Shown here piece after piece: positions 63,047-64,000 of a stretch of 64,000 nt of DNA. A model generated the notes under the pieces. The model was not told where the DNA came from, did not search any database, and was given only the letters and a program-made list of their open reading frames with translations. The stretch spans positions 1-64,000 of the forward strand of contig NZ_QFQZ01000012.1 of NCBI RefSeq assembly GCF_003243465.1, written 5' to 3'. Every line of letters starts with the position of its first letter. Positions within the stretch are counted from its first letter, which is position 1. The position numbers and the translations under genes were made by a program. This DNA is from Caulobacter segnis (GTDB taxonomy: Bacteria; Pseudomonadota; Alphaproteobacteria; Caulobacterales; Caulobacteraceae).

Positions 63047-64000
63047 ATGAAATCCCTGTGCCGCGACTGCGGGTGGACGGGCGAGGCCAAGGCCGCGCGC
63101 TGTCCGTCCTGCGGCTCGCCGCGCACGGTGTTTCATCAGGAGCTCGGGACGCTCTCGATCGCCCACCTGGACTGCGACGCCTTCTACGCGTCGGTCGAGA
63201 AGCGGGACGATCCGTCGCTGCGCGACAAGCCGGTGATCGTCGGCGGCGGCAAACGCGGCGTGGTGACCACCGCCTGCTACATCGCCCGCATGAGCGGCGC
63301 GAAATCGGCCATGCCGATGTTCAAGGCGCTGAAGCTGTGCCCCGACGCCGTCGTCATCAAGCCCAACTTCGCCAAGTACAAGGAGGAGAGCCGGCGCATC
63401 CACGAGAAGCTCGACCGGCTGACGCCGCTGATCCAGCCGCTGAGCCTGGACGAAGCCTGGATCGACCTGACGGGCACCGAGCGCCTGCACGGCGCGCCGC
63501 CGGCGGTGATGCTGGCCAGGCTGCAGGCCGAGATCGAGCGCGACATCGGCCTGACCGTCTCCATTGGCCTCGCGCCCAACAAGTTCCTGGCCAAGATCGC
63601 CTCGGAGCTGGACAAGCCCCGCGGCTTCTCGGCGATCGGAGCGGCCGAGGCGCAGAGCTTCCTGGCCGACAAGCCGGTCGGCATCCTGCCCGGCGTCGGC
63701 CCCGCCACTGTCTCGACCCTGGCCGAGATCGGCCTGCGCACCGTCGGCGACATCGCCGAGGCGGACCTCAAGCTTCTGGCCAATCGGCTCGGCTCCGGCG
63801 GCCTGCGCCTGCATCGGCTGGCCCACGGCCAGGACAGCCGCATCGTCGACCCCGACCAGGCCCGCAAGACGATCAGCGCCGAAACGACCTTCAACGACGA
63901 CCTGCACAAGCGCGAGGACCTGGAGGACGAGCTCTGGCCGCTTTGCGAGAAGGTCGCCAAGCAGGCGCGCAAGGAAGGCGTCGCCGGCCGCGTGGCGACG
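63047..64000 (+). CDS. dinB: DNA polymerase IV with N-terminal zinc ribbon (3' end outside window)
   Basis: A translesion DNA polymerase, open to the window end (318 codons visible), so partial. An N-terminal ribbon has Cys5-x2-Cys8 and Cys19-x2-Cys22 (LCRDCGW, RCPSCGS). The Y-family core follows: AHLDCDAFYASVEKRDDP (Asp42/Asp44), VTTACYIARMSGAKSAMPMF, QPLSLDEAWIDLTG with catalytic Asp-Glu, SIGLAPNKFLAKIASELDKP and the HhH LPGVGPATVSTLAEIG. The start is the ATG after the AGAAATCCCCA leader. The symbol dinP is also used in Caulobacter. Confidence 0.93.
   Translation, partial: MKSLCRDCGWTGEAKAARCPSCGSPRTVFHQELGTLSIAHLDCDAFYASVEKRDDPSLRDKPVIVGGGKRGVVTTACYIARMSGAKSAMPMFKALKLCPDAVVIKPNFAKYKEESRRIHEKLDRLTPLIQPLSLDEAWIDLTGTERLHGAPPAVMLARLQAEIERDIGLTVSIGLAPNKFLAKIASELDKPRGFSAIGAAEAQSFLADKPVGILPGVGPATVSTLAEIGLRTVGDIAEADLKLLANRLGSGGLRLHRLAHGQDSRIVDPDQARKTISAETTFNDDLHKREDLEDELWPLCEKVAKQARKEGVAGRVAT

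Noticed and set aside
1..64000. CRISPR arrays
   Set aside because: No series of regularly spaced direct repeats with unique spacers was found; all repeats seen are inverted or irregular.

Overview
The window is GC-rich alphaproteobacterial DNA in two parts: the right-hand portion of a prophage (about 1-27,186) and a stretch of core chromosome (27,186-64,000). The host is a Caulobacter. The divK-pleD pair (59453-61191) encodes proteins that match my memory of the C. crescentus proteins almost residue for residue, and gatCAB, pyrB-pyrC', topA, rnr, an RcnB-family gene and dinB are typical of that genus. No database could be searched, so all family names rest on motifs and remembered sequences.

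Prophage (1-27,186). Genes 147-19298 follow the order of the phage T7 late region: capsid (gp10), a strong terminator, tail tubular proteins A and B (gp11, gp12), gp13-like acetyltransferase, internal virion proteins (gp14, gp15, gp16), tail fibre (gp17), a block of accessory adhesin genes, a holin-like protein, small terminase (gp18), a tail SGNH esterase and large terminase (gp19). A 1.3 kb largely non-coding stretch (19299-20622) follows. It has an AT-rich repeat cluster and hairpins, and I read it as the joined ends of the phage genome. Then comes a run of more than 15 very small, tightly overlapping genes (20623-25300), mostly unrecognised, punctuated by a recurring CCAACTCAGAG-type motif and three near-identical hairpins. 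The element ends with a MarR-like winged-helix gene and a tyrosine integrase beside tRNA-Ser(GCT). The order is what a T7-like genome gives when it circularises and integrates at a site between its early genes and its replication genes. This is therefore a temperate T7-like phage. The RNA polymerase, replication and lysozyme genes, and attL, would lie left of the window.

Chromosome. 27379-31045: a polyprenyl-phosphate sugar transferase, a Sel1-like protein, an RcnB-like protein and a small secreted protein. 31123-35287: gatB, gatA and gatC on the minus strand, giving the transamidation route to Gln/Asn-tRNA, with a Pro/Ala-rich membrane-anchored protein between gatB and gatA. 35370-39232: ruvX, a candidate 6S-like RNA, pyrB and a dihydroorotase-like pyrC' that lacks the zinc-ligand histidines. 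40108-42512: plsY, dprA and a DUF4160/DUF2442 pair. 43406-45765: a PAS hybrid histidine kinase next to an RsbQ-like hydrolase. 46194-51758: topA and rnr. 51886-57601: a CE2-like esterase, an aminotransferase, a two-TM ion channel, an M20 amidohydrolase, a NUDIX hydrolase and rpmG. 57683-64000: a PafA-type phosphatase, pleD and divK, a HAD-like protein, a ROK kinase, and dinB cut by the window edge.

Three families of long, nested inverted repeats occupy the chromosomal intergenic spaces, each at least twice. In one family the hairpin stems differ between copies yet stay paired.
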